Shown here in pieces: positions 51,313-60,673 of a DNA stretch of 64,000 nucleotides; position 1 is the first letter of the stretch; every line of letters starts with the position of its first letter. The notes beneath the pieces were generated by a model. That model was given only the letters and a program-made list of their open reading frames with translations. It was not told the origin of the DNA and did no database searches. Position numbers and translations under genes: made by a program. The DNA lies in contig NZ_LR734808.1 in the NCBI RefSeq assembly GCF_902506655.1, positions 2,533,501 through 2,597,500 of the forward strand, read 5' to 3'. Source of the stretch: Marinoscillum sp. 108 (GTDB lineage Bacteria; Bacteroidota; Bacteroidia; Cytophagales; Cyclobacteriaceae).

Positions 51313-53214
51313 TCAGGAATACATGAATTCAAACGCACTGTGGTAGAGATTGCGTTGCTGAAGGTCCTGGATGAGCTGATCGAAAAAATCGTTTGAGCTG
51401 AGGGTAGCAGAATCGCCAACCATCACCAGCAAATGCCGGGCCCGTGTCATCGCCACATTCATCCTACGCTCGTTAGAGAGAAAACCGATAATCCCCTCAG
51501 CATTACTTCTGGTGAGTGAGATCATCATGATGTCCCGCTCCTGCCCCTGAAAGGCATCTACGGAGTTGATTGTGATATTTTTGAGTACTTCACCAGGCAA
51601 CCCCAGGTCTGGCAAATTTGCCTTTAGAAGCTCCGACTGAGCCTTGTAGGGGGCTATCACCCCAATCTTCAGTTGGTGAGCATCCGCCTCCGGAAGTTCC
51701 TTCAAAATCCTGTCCAGCTGCGCCAGCACAAAACGGCCTTCTTCCACATTGTAGGTAGACAAAGTCTCCGGGTTCAACTTTTCATCAAAGCCACATCCCG
51801 CGGTATCAATGAAAAGAACGGACTTTTCAAAGAGCTGTCTTCTTTGAGAGATAATGTCCCCACTTTTGAGTTTTCCCTCATAAAAATACTGATTGGAAAA
51901 ACGCATGATATCATCATGCATCCTGTACTGTGTCTCCAGCATCACATCAGCGTCCCATTTGGCGATATTCCTGCCAAAGACGGTTTCTGACAACCCTTCT
52001 TTGGCTGCTTCCAGTGATTTCACGGTAGGCGGCAGCTGCCAATGATCGCCAGCCATCACCACCCTGCCACACTTCATGATTGGAATCCAGCTCGCCGGCT
52101 CCAGTGCCTGGGAAGCTTCATCCACAAAAAGTGTCTTGAAAGTTCTGTTCTGCAAGTAACTGCTATTAGCCCCCACCAGGGTACAAGCGATCACCTCCGC
52201 TTTATTGAGCTCGTCGTGGATCATGTGATCTTCCAACATACGGGCATCTTCCTTCAGTGTCCTTGCTTCGTTCAGTAGCAGGGTACGTTGCTGTCTTTCC
52301 TCTCTTCCAAAATGGCGTTTGTGTTTTTTACCAAGAGCACGGTATTCCTCCGCCTTTTTCCTTAGATCCTTGAGGAGCTTAGCATCTGCATGCTCAGCCA
52401 ACCTGGCGTCTATCGTGGATGACACCACCTCTTCGGTTACCCGGGCAGGGTGACCTATACGGAGCACACGCACCCCTTGTTGTGTGAGCTTTTCGGCCAG
52501 TAAGTCCACCGCAGCATTGCTGGCTGCCGTCACCATTACCTGTTTTTCTTCTGCCACCGTGTCTTTGATGGCCTCCACCAGGGTGGTGGTTTTGCCAGTA
52601 CCGGGGGGTCCATGAACCAGCGCTAAATCCCGAGCGGATTTAATCAGGTTCAGTGCTTCATTCTGGCTATCGTTCAGGTTGGGGTGTCTGATGCCAAAAG
52701 ACTGGTGAAACCCCGGCTGTGTATGTCCGAGTAGCACACTAATCAACTCCTGTATCCGACCCTCACGTACATCGGCCAGTTTGCGCATGGTGCGCTCCAT
52801 TTCGTCATAGGTGCTTTCATCGAAGAGTAAATCCACCCCCAGTCGGCCCTCATCAATCCAGTCCGGCGGATCATCAAAGTTGAGAACCACTGTCATGTAT
52901 TTTTCTGACACCTTACTGATAATACCCGAAGCACTTAAATTTTTCTTTTGGTCATTGAGGAAAATACTGACCGAGGAGCCCGCCTGAAAAAAATGTCGCT
53001 TGTCATGATCGGTGGTGCGCTCCATCTTCAGCACCCACTTCTCACCGGTACCCAGAAAGGAGCTATCAACTACCACCGGATACCAGGTTACCCCCTCTTT
53101 TTTCCGGTCTTCCAGCGAACGATTTCTTATTTTACTTTCATACTGCTTCCGGTCTTCTACCCTCTCCTTTTTCAACAAAAGCAAGAGCCGAAGAAAATGC
53201 TCAGAATGAACCAT
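51313..53214 (-). CDS. Superfamily 1 DNA/RNA helicase, IGHMBP2/DNA2-like
   Basis: The 633 residues have the full SF1B motif set: Q-motif region LNDSQNEAL, Walker A GPPGTGKTTTLVE, DEASQALEP (Walker B), GDHWQLPPTV (motif III), QYRMHDDIMRFSN (motif IV), NSVDAFQGQERDIMMISLTRSN (motif V) and NVAMTRARHLLVMVGD (motif VI). An N-terminal beta-barrel precedes motif I. The family acts on DNA or RNA; bacterial members are little characterised. It lies 1 bp after a TerB-like gene, suggesting a shared transcript. Confidence 0.92.
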   Translation of the reverse strand: MVHSEHFLRLLLLLKKERVEDRKQYESKIRNRSLEDRKKEGVTWYPVVVDSSFLGTGEKWVLKMERTTDHDKRHFFQAGSSVSIFLNDQKKNLSASGIISKVSEKYMTVVLNFDDPPDWIDEGRLGVDLLFDESTYDEMERTMRKLADVREGRIQELISVLLGHTQPGFHQSFGIRHPNLNDSQNEALNLIKSARDLALVHGPPGTGKTTTLVEAIKDTVAEEKQVMVTAASNAAVDLLAEKLTQQGVRVLRIGHPARVTEEVVSSTIDARLAEHADAKLLKDLRKKAEEYRALGKKHKRHFGREERQQRTLLLNEARTLKEDARMLEDHMIHDELNKAEVIACTLVGANSSYLQNRTFKTLFVDEASQALEPASWIPIMKCGRVVMAGDHWQLPPTVKSLEAAKEGLSETVFGRNIAKWDADVMLETQYRMHDDIMRFSNQYFYEGKLKSGDIISQRRQLFEKSVLFIDTAGCGFDEKLNPETLSTYNVEEGRFVLAQLDRILKELPEADAHQLKIGVIAPYKAQSELLKANLPDLGLPGEVLKNITINSVDAFQGQERDIMMISLTRSNAEGIIGFLSNERRMNVAMTRARHLLVMVGDSATLSSNDFFDQLIQDLQQRNLYHSAFEFMYS

Positions 53215-53215
53215 G

Positions 53216-53611
53216 CTATTTTTTCAGATACTGCTGAATGGTGGATTTGAGGGATGCCTTGTCTGCAGATATTTCAGGATCACTGTAGATTTTGAGCATG
53301 AGCTCCAGAAGGACGTCTTCGTTGTAGCCTAGTTTACTGGCTAGTTTTGCACAAAAGCGAATCTCTTCTTTGTACAATCGCCCATCTATCTTCATGAGCT
53401 GGACAATATTGTAGATGTATTCGTATTTTTCGTCATCGGTCAGGTTTTCCAGATTTTCGATGAGCGAGGAGTCTTCAAAGCATGCACTGATGTCACTGGA
53501 AGACATCCCATTGGCTTCTCCGATCTGAGCGATGAGGTCGATTTCGTCTTGCACAACCACTCCATCCACCTTGGCCAGCTGTACCAGGAGATTTAAATGT
53601 GTGCGGATCAT
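53216..53611 (-). CDS. TerB-like protein
   Basis: The 131 residues are all helical. The TerB/DjlA N-terminal pattern is seen twice in weak form: LVQLAKVDGVVVQDEIDLIAQIGEANGMS and NIVQLMKIDGRLYKEEIRFCAKLASKLGY. Acidic residues at the repeated AKxDGxxxxxE positions probably bind a metal. The TerB family is known from tellurite resistance and envelope stress clusters, but no other ter genes are present. It is the first gene of a two-gene unit with the helicase (1 bp between them). Confidence 0.8.
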   Translation of the reverse strand: MIRTHLNLLVQLAKVDGVVVQDEIDLIAQIGEANGMSSSDISACFEDSSLIENLENLTDDEKYEYIYNIVQLMKIDGRLYKEEIRFCAKLASKLGYNEDVLLELMLKIYSDPEISADKASLKSTIQQYLKK

Positions 53612-53731
53612 ATTCGTTGAACTAGGCGCGATAATTTCTTTTGTTTAGCGGTACTAACAAAATAATTTTTAAACTTAGGTTAAAATCAAAAGACCTACAA
53701 GCCTTTTGCTCAGTCTGATAATCAAGCAGCC

Positions 53732-54316
53732 ATGAATTTTCTTGCACATATTTACTTATCCGGGGATCAGGAGCGTGTCATGATTGGCAATTTCATTGGC
53801 GACTTTGTAAAAGGAAAAGCTTGGGAAGAGTTTGATTCAGCGATCCAAAGGGGGATTTTGCTGCATCGGGAAATCGACCGGTACACCGATGACCATGAAG
53901 TAGTGATCAAAACCAAGGAGCGATTGCGCCCCAAATACCATCATTATGCCCCTGTAATATCTGATGTGTTTTATGATCACTTTTTGGCCAGTCTCTGGGA
54001 AAACTACCATCCGACACCTCTTTTGGATTTTACCCGGTCCTTTTATGAGGTGACCACTCACTATCGGGATGTAATCCCTGAGCGTGCCCAAAAGATGCTG
54101 TTTTACATGGAACGTGACAACTGGCTATATAATTATCAATTTGTAGAGGGGATCAACCGAGCTTTGACAGGGATGAGTCAGCGAACGCCGTTTCGCTCCA
54201 AAATGGAGCAGGCCGCTGTGGATTTAAAGACCGATTATGAGAGCTACCAACTCGAATTTGAGGCTTTCTTTCCCGATCTTGTCCGGCACTCAGAATTATT
54301 TTTAGAGACTTTATGA
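53732..54316 (+). CDS. acpH: Acyl carrier protein phosphodiesterase-like (AcpH family)
   Basis: The 194 residues match the AcpH/DUF479 family: MNFLAHIYLSGD at the N-terminus, IGNFIGDFVKGK, IQRGILLHREIDRYTDDHEVV (HD-type metal ligands) and PVISDVFYDHFLASLWENY. AcpH removes the 4'-phosphopantetheine arm from acyl carrier protein, regenerating apo-ACP. It overlaps the fluoride channel gene by 4 bp (ATGA), so the two are translationally coupled even though their functions look unrelated. Confidence 0.88.
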   Translation: MNFLAHIYLSGDQERVMIGNFIGDFVKGKAWEEFDSAIQRGILLHREIDRYTDDHEVVIKTKERLRPKYHHYAPVISDVFYDHFLASLWENYHPTPLLDFTRSFYEVTTHYRDVIPERAQKMLFYMERDNWLYNYQFVEGINRALTGMSQRTPFRSKMEQAAVDLKTDYESYQLEFEAFFPDLVRHSELFLETL

Positions 54317-54687
54317 AAAACATCTTACTGGTCGGCCTTGGCGGATTTGCAGGGAGTATTTGCAGGTATCTGGTTACCATATACTCCCTCAGGGTTTTGG
54401 CTCCAAGCCTCCCATACGGCACCCTTATTGTCAATCTTGTAGGCAGTGCGCTCATCGGACTGTTGGCTGGGGCACTCCTGAAAATGAACAATCAGTTTTA
54501 TCAATTGCTCCTAATCACGGGCTTTTGCGGTGGATTTACCACTTTTTCCTCTTTCTCCATAGAGGGGCTCAGGCTTCTGAAAGAAGCTCAATATTATCAG
54601 TACGTCACCTATGTGACGGTAAGTGTTTTTGGAGGATTGGTCCTTTGCCTTCTGGGAGTGTGGATCGCACAAAAACTCCTTGCATGA
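54313..54687 (+). CDS. crcB: Fluoride channel (CrcB/Fluc)
   Basis: 124 residues with four membrane helices. Family signatures are GGFAGSICRYLV, PYGTLIVNLVGSALIGLLAG (with the conserved Asn) and GFCGGFTTFSSFSIEGLRLL (central Na+ and Phe-box region). Fluc proteins form dual-topology dimers that expel fluoride. There is no crcB riboswitch visible upstream, because the start codon overlaps the acpH stop. Confidence 0.92.
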   Translation: MKNILLVGLGGFAGSICRYLVTIYSLRVLAPSLPYGTLIVNLVGSALIGLLAGALLKMNNQFYQLLLITGFCGGFTTFSSFSIEGLRLLKEAQYYQYVTYVTVSVFGGLVLCLLGVWIAQKLLA

Positions 54688-54729
54688 AACAATATGCTCC
54701 CTGACTAACGTTAACTAAAAAAATTTAGG

Positions 54730-55896
54730 ATGGTTAACTACTATACGGTTTTGGGAGTAACTGAGGCTGCTTCGAGCTCCGAAATCAGGGCTGCTTTTAA
54801 GCGGCTGGCCCTTCAGTATCATCCTGATAAAAACGATGGCAGTGCAGAAATGGAGGAGCGGTTCAAAGAAATCAACCACGCTTATCAGGTACTCTCGAAC
54901 CCCTACCAAAAAGCACGATACGACATCCAGTGGCAGTTTGGGCAACCTGACGAGCCATATTACACACCACCTCCGCCTCCACCACCCAGACCTGCCTACA
55001 GAAGAGCCTATAAAGAACCTGAGGTCAACTGGCGGGAGAATTGGGTCGCCACGGCCTATGCTTTTGGGTTTACGCTGGTAGTAGCCACCCTGGTAATGAC
55101 CGCTATTTTTATCAAAAGAACTTATGATGAAAAGAAAATGGAGGAGTTGCTGACCCAACGTCGGGGCATTTTTCAAGTGGCCCAAAACAAGTATAAGCTC
55201 GGAGAAATAGAGAGTGCTATCTCCACGATCAACAGCCTGGGTGTTTTCATGGATGGTGAAGACGACATGGAAGCATATAAAACCAATCTGATGGAAAGCT
55301 TCGTTTTTGAAGCTGAACACAACTATAATCAAGGGGTGTACGAAGAGGCCATTTACTACTTTGAACTCATCGAAAACTATGCTCCCAGAAACCCATTGCC
55401 GCTTCAGGAACACCTGGCCCTGGCATACAGAGAAGTGAACAGGCCTTATAAATCTTTGAAAAAACTCAAGGAACTGCTCATTTTCAATTACCGGAAGATG
55501 GAAACCTACCTGTTAATGGCTCAGATTTATAGAGACGACATTCACGATATAACAGAAGCAAAACGCTACTTCGAAGTGGCCAGCGACCTGGCCATAGAAA
55601 AATACAAGTCTATTTATGGAAATGCCTACCCACTGGTGCTCAGTGGTGCATCCTTGCCGGAGGAACATTACTACCTCTATACCGGTCTGGCCAGCGCTTA
55701 TCTGGAAACCGGCGAGCTGGAGAAAGCTATCAAATCCACTAAATGGAACATCAGCGTTTGGCCGGATAGTGTAGAGAACTACCTCATCGCTGCTCAAAGT
55801 TTTGAAGTACTTGGAGATGATACTGAAGCCTGCGAGTCTATCAAGAAGGCCCGGGAACATGGTTACACAGGCACCCTCAACTCCCCATGCCTATGA
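54730..55896 (+). CDS. J-domain protein with membrane helix and TPR domain
   Basis: 388 residues. The N-terminal J domain (about 3-65) has the HPD motif in LQYHPDKND and ends [12 protein letters not shown] short Pro-rich linker ([14 protein letters not shown]) and one membrane helix (about 100-125, [20 protein letters not shown]) follow. The rest is tetratricopeptide-like repeats (about 150-388; [37 protein letters not shown]). The J domain would recruit DnaK in the cytoplasm, and by the positive-inside rule the TPR part may be periplasmic. It is a DnaJ-like factor, not canonical DnaJ (no zinc finger). Its stop overlaps the next start. Confidence 0.85.
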   Translation: MVNYYTVLGVTEAASSSEIRAAFKRLALQYHPDKNDGSAEMEERFKEINHAYQVLSNPYQKARYDIQWQFGQPDEPYYTPPPPPPPRPAYRRAYKEPEVNWRENWVATAYAFGFTLVVATLVMTAIFIKRTYDEKKMEELLTQRRGIFQVAQNKYKLGEIESAISTINSLGVFMDGEDDMEAYKTNLMESFVFEAEHNYNQGVYEEAIYYFELIENYAPRNPLPLQEHLALAYREVNRPYKSLKKLKELLIFNYRKMETYLLMAQIYRDDIHDITEAKRYFEVASDLAIEKYKSIYGNAYPLVLSGASLPEEHYYLYTGLASAYLETGELEKAIKSTKWNISVWPDSVENYLIAAQSFEVLGDDTEACESIKKAREHGYTGTLNSPCL

Positions 55897-56300
55897 CTAC
55901 TGGATATTCAGGAACCCCACTCTTCAAAAAACTAGGTATCAGGCAAGGTGATCGGTGCTATCTACATCAGGTACCAGATGATTATTTTGATTTGCTTTTC
56001 GGTCTCCCGGAGGCCGAATTTGAGGATGGAAAAGTGGATGGGGAGTATGACTTTATCCACGCCTTTGTATCGTACCAATCAGAACTTAAATCCATTTGGT
56101 CCCCCTTGAAGGCAGCGTTGAAAAAAGATGGCATGTTTTGGATCTCATGGCCCAAAGGATCATCCAAACTACCAAAAGACATTAATGAAAACGACATACG
56201 TGCACATGGACTCGAAAATGGCCTGGTGGATGTGAAAGTATGCGCGGTTGATAAGGATTGGTCCGGACTAAAATTTATGTACCGGCGAAAAGATCGTTGA
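55893..56300 (+). CDS. DUF3052-family protein
   Basis: 135 residues from ATG 55893. This start overlaps the preceding TGA as ATGA and gives [16 protein letters not shown], which matches the family's usual N-terminus better than ATG 55887. The body has [13 protein letters not shown] strands and a C-terminal block [50 protein letters not shown], typical of DUF3052, a small cytoplasmic alpha/beta protein of unknown function. Its 3' end overlaps the convergent thioesterase gene by 26 bp. Confidence 0.85.
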   Translation: MTTGYSGTPLFKKLGIRQGDRCYLHQVPDDYFDLLFGLPEAEFEDGKVDGEYDFIHAFVSYQSELKSIWSPLKAALKKDGMFWISWPKGSSKLPKDINENDIRAHGLENGLVDVKVCAVDKDWSGLKFMYRRKDR

Positions 56301-56865
56301 GATGATCATCATCTCCGACCAACCGGGTTTCACAGCGCTGGCCCCGTAATAGTGGGAAATCTTCAGCCATCACGAAGTTTGATTGCTCCTTCTGCATCTT
56401 ATTGTTGGCTTCAGCCTTGAGCTTTCGGCGCTTGATCACCTCGATAAAACGCCTGATCTCATCCATGCTCTCCAGCCTAAGCGGAGGCACCTTCACCAGA
56501 CTGCCATCATCATCTTTGGCTACCATGGTGAAGTAGCTCGTATTCGTGTGCTTTATGGCATGGTTCTTCACGTTTTCAGCTGTCACCTGTATGCCCACCA
56601 CCAGTGAGGTATTCCCCACATGGTTGACCGATGCTCTTAGATGAACCAGCTCCCCAACATCCACGGGCTGTAAAAACTCTACTTCATCAACAGAAACTGT
56701 GACACAGTACGCTCCGGCATGCTTGCTGGCGCAGGCATAAGCCACTTTATCCATCAGTGATAAAAGTATACCTCCGTGTATTTTACCACCAAAATTGGCA
56801 TAACTGGGAATCATCAGTTCGGTGAGCGTCGTTTGCGAAAATTTAACGGGAATTGGTTCCATCAT
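56275..56865 (-). CDS. Acyl-CoA thioesterase, hotdog fold (YciA/BfiT-like)
   Basis: 196 residues. The hotdog signature is ELMIPSYANFGGKIHGGILLSLMDKVAYACASKHAG, with VTVSVDEVEFLQPVDVGELVHLRASVNHVGNTSL following, as in acyl-CoA thioesterases that cleave fatty acyl-CoA. The C-terminal ~65 residues are a lysine/arginine-rich extension (RRFIEVIKRRKLKAEANNK) and a tail beyond the usual fold. The gene converges on DUF3052 with a 26-bp overlap and lies 9 bp downstream of the small secreted-protein gene at 56875-57297, with which it may be co-transcribed. Confidence 0.85.
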   Translation of the reverse strand: MMEPIPVKFSQTTLTELMIPSYANFGGKIHGGILLSLMDKVAYACASKHAGAYCVTVSVDEVEFLQPVDVGELVHLRASVNHVGNTSLVVGIQVTAENVKNHAIKHTNTSYFTMVAKDDDGSLVKVPPLRLESMDEIRRFIEVIKRRKLKAEANNKMQKEQSNFVMAEDFPLLRGQRCETRLVGDDDHLNDLFAGT

Positions 56866-56874
56866 ACTTTTAGG

Positions 56875-57297
56875 TTAGCCTACTATGTCTCCACTGTCCT
56901 GCCTGCACTTCTTTATCCTATTGTTCAAAATCAGTTTCCAAAAAGGGCTTTTTGTGAAAATCAATTTCAGATTCACGAGAAAATTATTGAGCTCCGATTC
57001 CTTCTGAGTGGGGCTTCCGGGGATCCCTGGTGGTTGCAGCACGTATTCAAACCCCATTTTTCTGGTGGCCTGCATGGCACATGGATTACCATAAAGAAGT
57101 CCTTCTGATGAGCTTTTGTAAATGTATTCTATCTTCTGACGTTTAGGTCGTGTACTCGAACGATTGGCTTCTTTCCCAAAATTAATGTTTTCAGTAGGCA
57201 TGTCCTTACTAAAACCGTCCTTCTGAGACTGTGCATTGACTATATTAGCACTGAAAACAGCGAGCAAAAAAATGATCAAAATCCTGATCAAGGCCAT
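56875..57297 (-). CDS. Small secreted protein of unknown function
   Basis: 140 residues with a signal peptide (about 1-22, ANIVNAQ). The mature protein is basic, with PTENINFGKEANRSSTRPKRQKIEYIYKSSSEGLLYGNPC and later ATRKMGFEYVLQPPGIPGSPTQKESELNNFLVNLKLIFTKSPFWKLILNNRIKKCR. I do not recognise a family. Two cysteines are present in the mature chain. It is placed 9 bp before the thioesterase, so the two may be expressed together. Confidence 0.55.
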   Translation of the reverse strand: MALIRILIIFLLAVFSANIVNAQSQKDGFSKDMPTENINFGKEANRSSTRPKRQKIEYIYKSSSEGLLYGNPCAMQATRKMGFEYVLQPPGIPGSPTQKESELNNFLVNLKLIFTKSPFWKLILNNRIKKCRQDSGDIVG

Positions 57298-57405
57298 AGG
57301 CGCAACATGTTAATTCTTCGACGAGAGATAGATTCTTAAAGATAATGATCTTAAATATCTTTGCCCGCTAATTTAAATAAGTGCAAATCTGATTCTGTCA
57401 TTTCC

Positions 57406-58170
57406 ATGAAGCAAATCATAAGCTTTCTTTTAAGAAAAATACCCAGAAAATACCTTCAGCTGGTTAGTCATCATGGATTGCGTGTGCTGGCACTTTTTTA
57501 TAGTGGAAACAATGTAGAGTGTACAGTATGTCACTCCACCTTCAGGAAGTTTTTGCCCTATGGCAGAAAATCAAGAGAAAATGCGCTCTGTCCCAAATGT
57601 CTGGCGCTGGAGCGGCACAGGCTCATTTGGCTATACCTGGAAAGAAAAACAGATTTCTTTACCCGAAAAAATAAAATGCTGCACATAGCGCCAGAACTGT
57701 GCTTTATGGACCGATTTGAAAGCCTGCCAAATCTGGACTACATCACCGGAGACATAGAATCACCGCTAGCCAAGGTGAAAATGGATATCCATGACATCCC
57801 CTTTGAGGAAAATACCTTTGACGTGATCTTCTGCAACCACGTGCTCGAGCATGTGGAGGATGATATCCTGGCGATGAAAGAAATGCGCAGGGTTCTGAAG
57901 CCGGGAGGATGGGCCATCCTGCAGGTTCCGTTTTTCTATCCTTTGAAAAAAGAAACCTACGAGGATAAGAGCATCACGTCTCCGGCAGAAAGGGAAAAGG
58001 CCTTTGGACAGGACGACCATGTCCGTATGTTTGGTGAAGATTATGGCGCCCGCCTGGCCAGTGCCGGGTTTAAAGTGACTGAAGACAAACTCGTCATGGA
58101 GCTTTCAGAAGATGAGGTATCAAGATTTGCACTACCCCGACAGGAAATTATTTTCAGGGTAGAAAAGTAA
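57406..58170 (+). CDS. SAM-dependent methyltransferase with zinc-ribbon-like motif
   Basis: 254 residues from ATG 57406; the open frame extends to a TTG at 57361. The N-terminal segment has four Cys (CTVC ... CPKC, about 41-72), suggesting a zinc ribbon. The Rossmann methyltransferase core follows (about 95-210: MLHIAPELCFMDRF, LDYITGDI, DIHDIPFEENTFDVIFCNHVLEHVEDD, MRRVLKPGGWAILQVPFFYP). The zinc ribbon plus class I methyltransferase layout recalls enzymes near glycosylation genes. It converges on the glycosyltransferase operon at 58179 and could act on a saccharide product, which is inference. Confidence 0.8.
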   Translation: MKQIISFLLRKIPRKYLQLVSHHGLRVLALFYSGNNVECTVCHSTFRKFLPYGRKSRENALCPKCLALERHRLIWLYLERKTDFFTRKNKMLHIAPELCFMDRFESLPNLDYITGDIESPLAKVKMDIHDIPFEENTFDVIFCNHVLEHVEDDILAMKEMRRVLKPGGWAILQVPFFYPLKKETYEDKSITSPAEREKAFGQDDHVRMFGEDYGARLASAGFKVTEDKLVMELSEDEVSRFALPRQEIIFRVEK

Positions 58171-58178
58171 AACAGGGG

Positions 58179-59177
58179 TCAGTATAAGTCTATATACCTG
58201 GTATTGGGATCAATCCCCATTAGTTTTCTTATGCCTTCATAAACAAGCCCTGTGGCATAGCCAGTCATCTGAAGCAGAGTCATCACAGGTGTAAGTGCAG
58301 CCACGGTCAATGATTTGTTGACCATAAGTGACTCGCTAAAGACGATACTGAGATAAAACAAGTAGCCAATCAATCCGGTAAAGCCCAACGAATCGAAGAA
58401 AAAAACGGGCAAACAGAATGACACCAACAACCCCAGAGTGAAAGCCAGCGGAAATAAGTGTACCAGTCCTACCTGACCCGCATGAAATCTGGACAGGTTG
58501 ATCCTGGCCCGTCCAAAGTACATGAGCTGCTTGAAAAATTTCGTTGGTGAGGTTCTCCTTTTGTGAAAGACATAAGCCTCGGGGATCAATACAGATTGAA
58601 AGCCTTCCTTCAGCAGACGTGTGCTGAATTCCATATCCTCTCCCATAAATGGAATAATGTAGCCTTTGGTTTTCTCATACACCTTCCTGCTAAATCCCAT
58701 ATTAAAACTCCTGGGGTGGTATTTACCAATATGAGAAGCTCCCCCTCTGATGCCACCAGTAGTAAAAAATGAAGTCATGGTCTGATTGATGGCCTTCTGC
58801 ACCACTGTAAAAGATGGATGTGCAGCATCCGGCCCACCAAAGGCATCCACGGTATGTGAACTCAGATAACGATCCACTACCTGAAAATAGTCAGACGGGA
58901 TCAGGCAGTCAGAATCGAATACAATAAAGTAATCGCCCTTTGCCCTGGCAAAACCATAGTTTCTGGCAAACCCTTGCCCTTCATTTTCCTTGATGAAATA
59001 AGCGATGGATAGTTTCGACTGGTATTCAGCAACCACTGAATCAGACTTTAACGTAGACCCATCTTCCACAATGATCACCTCGAAATCTCTGAAAGTCTGA
59101 TTTACAAGCGTAGATAGGAGCTCCTGCACTTCGCTCGGCCGATTGTAAACCGGCACAATCACAGAATACTTAGGCAT
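58179..59177 (-). CDS. Family 2 glycosyltransferase with C-terminal membrane helices
   Basis: 332 residues. The GT2 core has VIVPVYNRPSEVQELLSTLVNQTFRDFEVIIVEDGS, the nucleotide-diphosphate motif FDSDC (Asp-x-Asp-type, in VFDSDCLIPSDYF) and GFARNYGFARAKGDYFI. The C-terminal third holds about three membrane helices (SFCLPVFFF..., IGYLFYLSIVF). It transfers a sugar to a lipid or polysaccharide acceptor on the inner membrane. It overlaps the preceding GT2 gene by 8 bp and is last in a six-gene operon that begins outside the window. Confidence 0.88.
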   Translation of the reverse strand: MPKYSVIVPVYNRPSEVQELLSTLVNQTFRDFEVIIVEDGSTLKSDSVVAEYQSKLSIAYFIKENEGQGFARNYGFARAKGDYFIVFDSDCLIPSDYFQVVDRYLSSHTVDAFGGPDAAHPSFTVVQKAINQTMTSFFTTGGIRGGASHIGKYHPRSFNMGFSRKVYEKTKGYIIPFMGEDMEFSTRLLKEGFQSVLIPEAYVFHKRRTSPTKFFKQLMYFGRARINLSRFHAGQVGLVHLFPLAFTLGLLVSFCLPVFFFDSLGFTGLIGYLFYLSIVFSESLMVNKSLTVAALTPVMTLLQMTGYATGLVYEGIRKLMGIDPNTRYIDLY

Positions 59178-60141
59178 CCCCTGTCCTTTCTGTGATCAGA
59201 TAGTCGCCCTTTTTATGATTGACCTGAATGATCATTTCCGCTAAAAATCCAGCCAGAAACAGCTGTGTGCCGATAACCAAAGCCACCAACGCAAGAAAAA
59301 ACAGCGGCTGATCCACCACATCACGCACATCCAGGTGATGGTAGATTCTGTACATCTTATCCCCAATCACATAGGCCGTGACTCCCAATCCGAAAAGAAA
59401 AGAGAGCGTACCCAATGCTCCAAAAAAGTGCATGGGGTTTTTTCTGAACCTGCTCACAAACGTGACGGAAATCAAATCCAGAAACCCGTGAACAAAGCGC
59501 TCCAAGCCAAACTTGGTCTGCCCGTATTTTCGCTCACGGTGATGTACTTCCTTTTCGCCAATTCTGTAAAAACCATTCCACTTAGCAATCAGCGGAATGT
59601 AGCGATGCATTTCGCCATATACCTCTATATTCTTCACCACATCTCTGTGATAGGCCTTCAGCCCGCAGTTAAAGTCATGCAGTTTGATCCCAGAAACCAT
59701 CCGGGTGATGGCATTGAAAAACTTCGAGGGAATGGTCTTTCCGATGGGATCGTGTCGTTTCTTCTTCCAGCCCGAAACAAGCTGAAAATTGTCCTCCGTG
59801 ATCATTTTGACCAAAGCCGGAATCTCGTCAGGGCTGTCCTGCAAATCAGCATCCATGGTAATCACCACCTCACCCACAGCTGCTTCAAACCCGGTTTGAA
59901 GGGCCGCAGATTTGCCATAGTTCCGATTAAACTTGATGCCTTTGGCCCGTGGGTCCTTTTTGTTCAGTTCACAAATGACTTGCCACGATGTATCACCACT
60001 ACCATCATCCACAAAGAGCACCTCCGTATCGTAGTTCTCTTTATCCACTACCCTACATATCCACTCAAACAACTCCGGAAGTGACTCCTCTTCGTTGTAT
60101 ACCGGTATTACTATCGAAAGCGCTATTCTTCTATCTGACAC
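59170..60141 (-). CDS. Family 2 glycosyltransferase, DPM/GtrB-like
   Basis: 323 residues. Motifs of dolichol-phosphate-mannose synthase-like enzymes are present: SIVIPVYNEEESLPELFEWI, VLFVDDGSGDTSW, NRNYGKSAALQTGFEAAVGEVVITMDADLQDSPDEIP (Asp-Ala-Asp for the metal) and SGWKKKRHDP. Two C-terminal membrane helices (about 230-255 and 275-300) are typical of GtrB/ArnC transferases that attach a sugar to undecaprenyl phosphate. It lies 3 bp after a DUF4199 gene and overlaps the next GT2 by 8 bp. Confidence 0.9.
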   Translation of the reverse strand: MSDRRIALSIVIPVYNEEESLPELFEWICRVVDKENYDTEVLFVDDGSGDTSWQVICELNKKDPRAKGIKFNRNYGKSAALQTGFEAAVGEVVITMDADLQDSPDEIPALVKMITEDNFQLVSGWKKKRHDPIGKTIPSKFFNAITRMVSGIKLHDFNCGLKAYHRDVVKNIEVYGEMHRYIPLIAKWNGFYRIGEKEVHHRERKYGQTKFGLERFVHGFLDLISVTFVSRFRKNPMHFFGALGTLSFLFGLGVTAYVIGDKMYRIYHHLDVRDVVDQPLFFLALVALVIGTQLFLAGFLAEMIIQVNHKKGDYLITERTGDA

Positions 60142-60144
60142 AGA

Positions 60145-60666
60145 TTATTCGAATTCGGGTCTTGATTTTTTTGTGATGGCAGAGATGATCAATGAAATAA
60201 GAAAGCCCACAAAAACACCTCCAATCAAACCAAAGATTAGTAGTCCAGTGGGGCCTGTGAAATTCTCAGAAATCTTCATAGCCTGCTCTATTTGAGCATC
60301 ACTCATACCTTCCTCTTCCATAGCAATAACCTGTGCCTGCCTGATGTTTTCAATAAACTGAGGGTTTATAAACGACACATAGATGTAAGTGAATATGCTG
60401 GATATCACGGCTGAAACCAAGGACATCAGAGTCCCTAGCCCGAGTCCTTCGCCATAGTTCATGTATCCGTCGCCTTCCTTGATAAACTCCTTCTGGGCAA
60501 AATACATGATGACCGCAGTAAAGAGAATGCCTATCCAGGAAACAGACTGATTACCAGAGAGGCCTGCAAAATCAATGACCAAAAAGAAAATGACACCAAC
60601 GAGTCCGCTGATAAGGCCATATTTGATTGCTACACTCTTTACAGAAATATTTTTCGTTTCTTCCAT
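60145..60666 (-). CDS. DUF4199 membrane protein, copy A
   Basis: 173 residues with four membrane helices. The DUF4199 pattern shows at the N-terminus (SVKSVAIKYGLISGLVGVIFFLVIDFAG) and in the middle (YMNYGEGLGLGTLMSLVSAVISSIFTYIYVSFINPQF). A short charged segment containing MEEEGMSDAQIEQAMKI sits before the last helix. The family is common in Bacteroidota next to dpm-like glycosyltransferases, as here (3-bp spacing). Its function is unknown, perhaps a partner or scaffold of the transferase. Confidence 0.85.
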   Translation of the reverse strand: MEETKNISVKSVAIKYGLISGLVGVIFFLVIDFAGLSGNQSVSWIGILFTAVIMYFAQKEFIKEGDGYMNYGEGLGLGTLMSLVSAVISSIFTYIYVSFINPQFIENIRQAQVIAMEEEGMSDAQIEQAMKISENFTGPTGLLIFGLIGGVFVGFLISLIISAITKKSRPEFE

Positions 60667-60673
60667 GGGTACT

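Noticed and set aside
54688..54729. crcB-type fluoride riboswitch
   Set aside because: There is no leader long enough; crcB starts inside the acpH stop and the following gap is only 42 bp.
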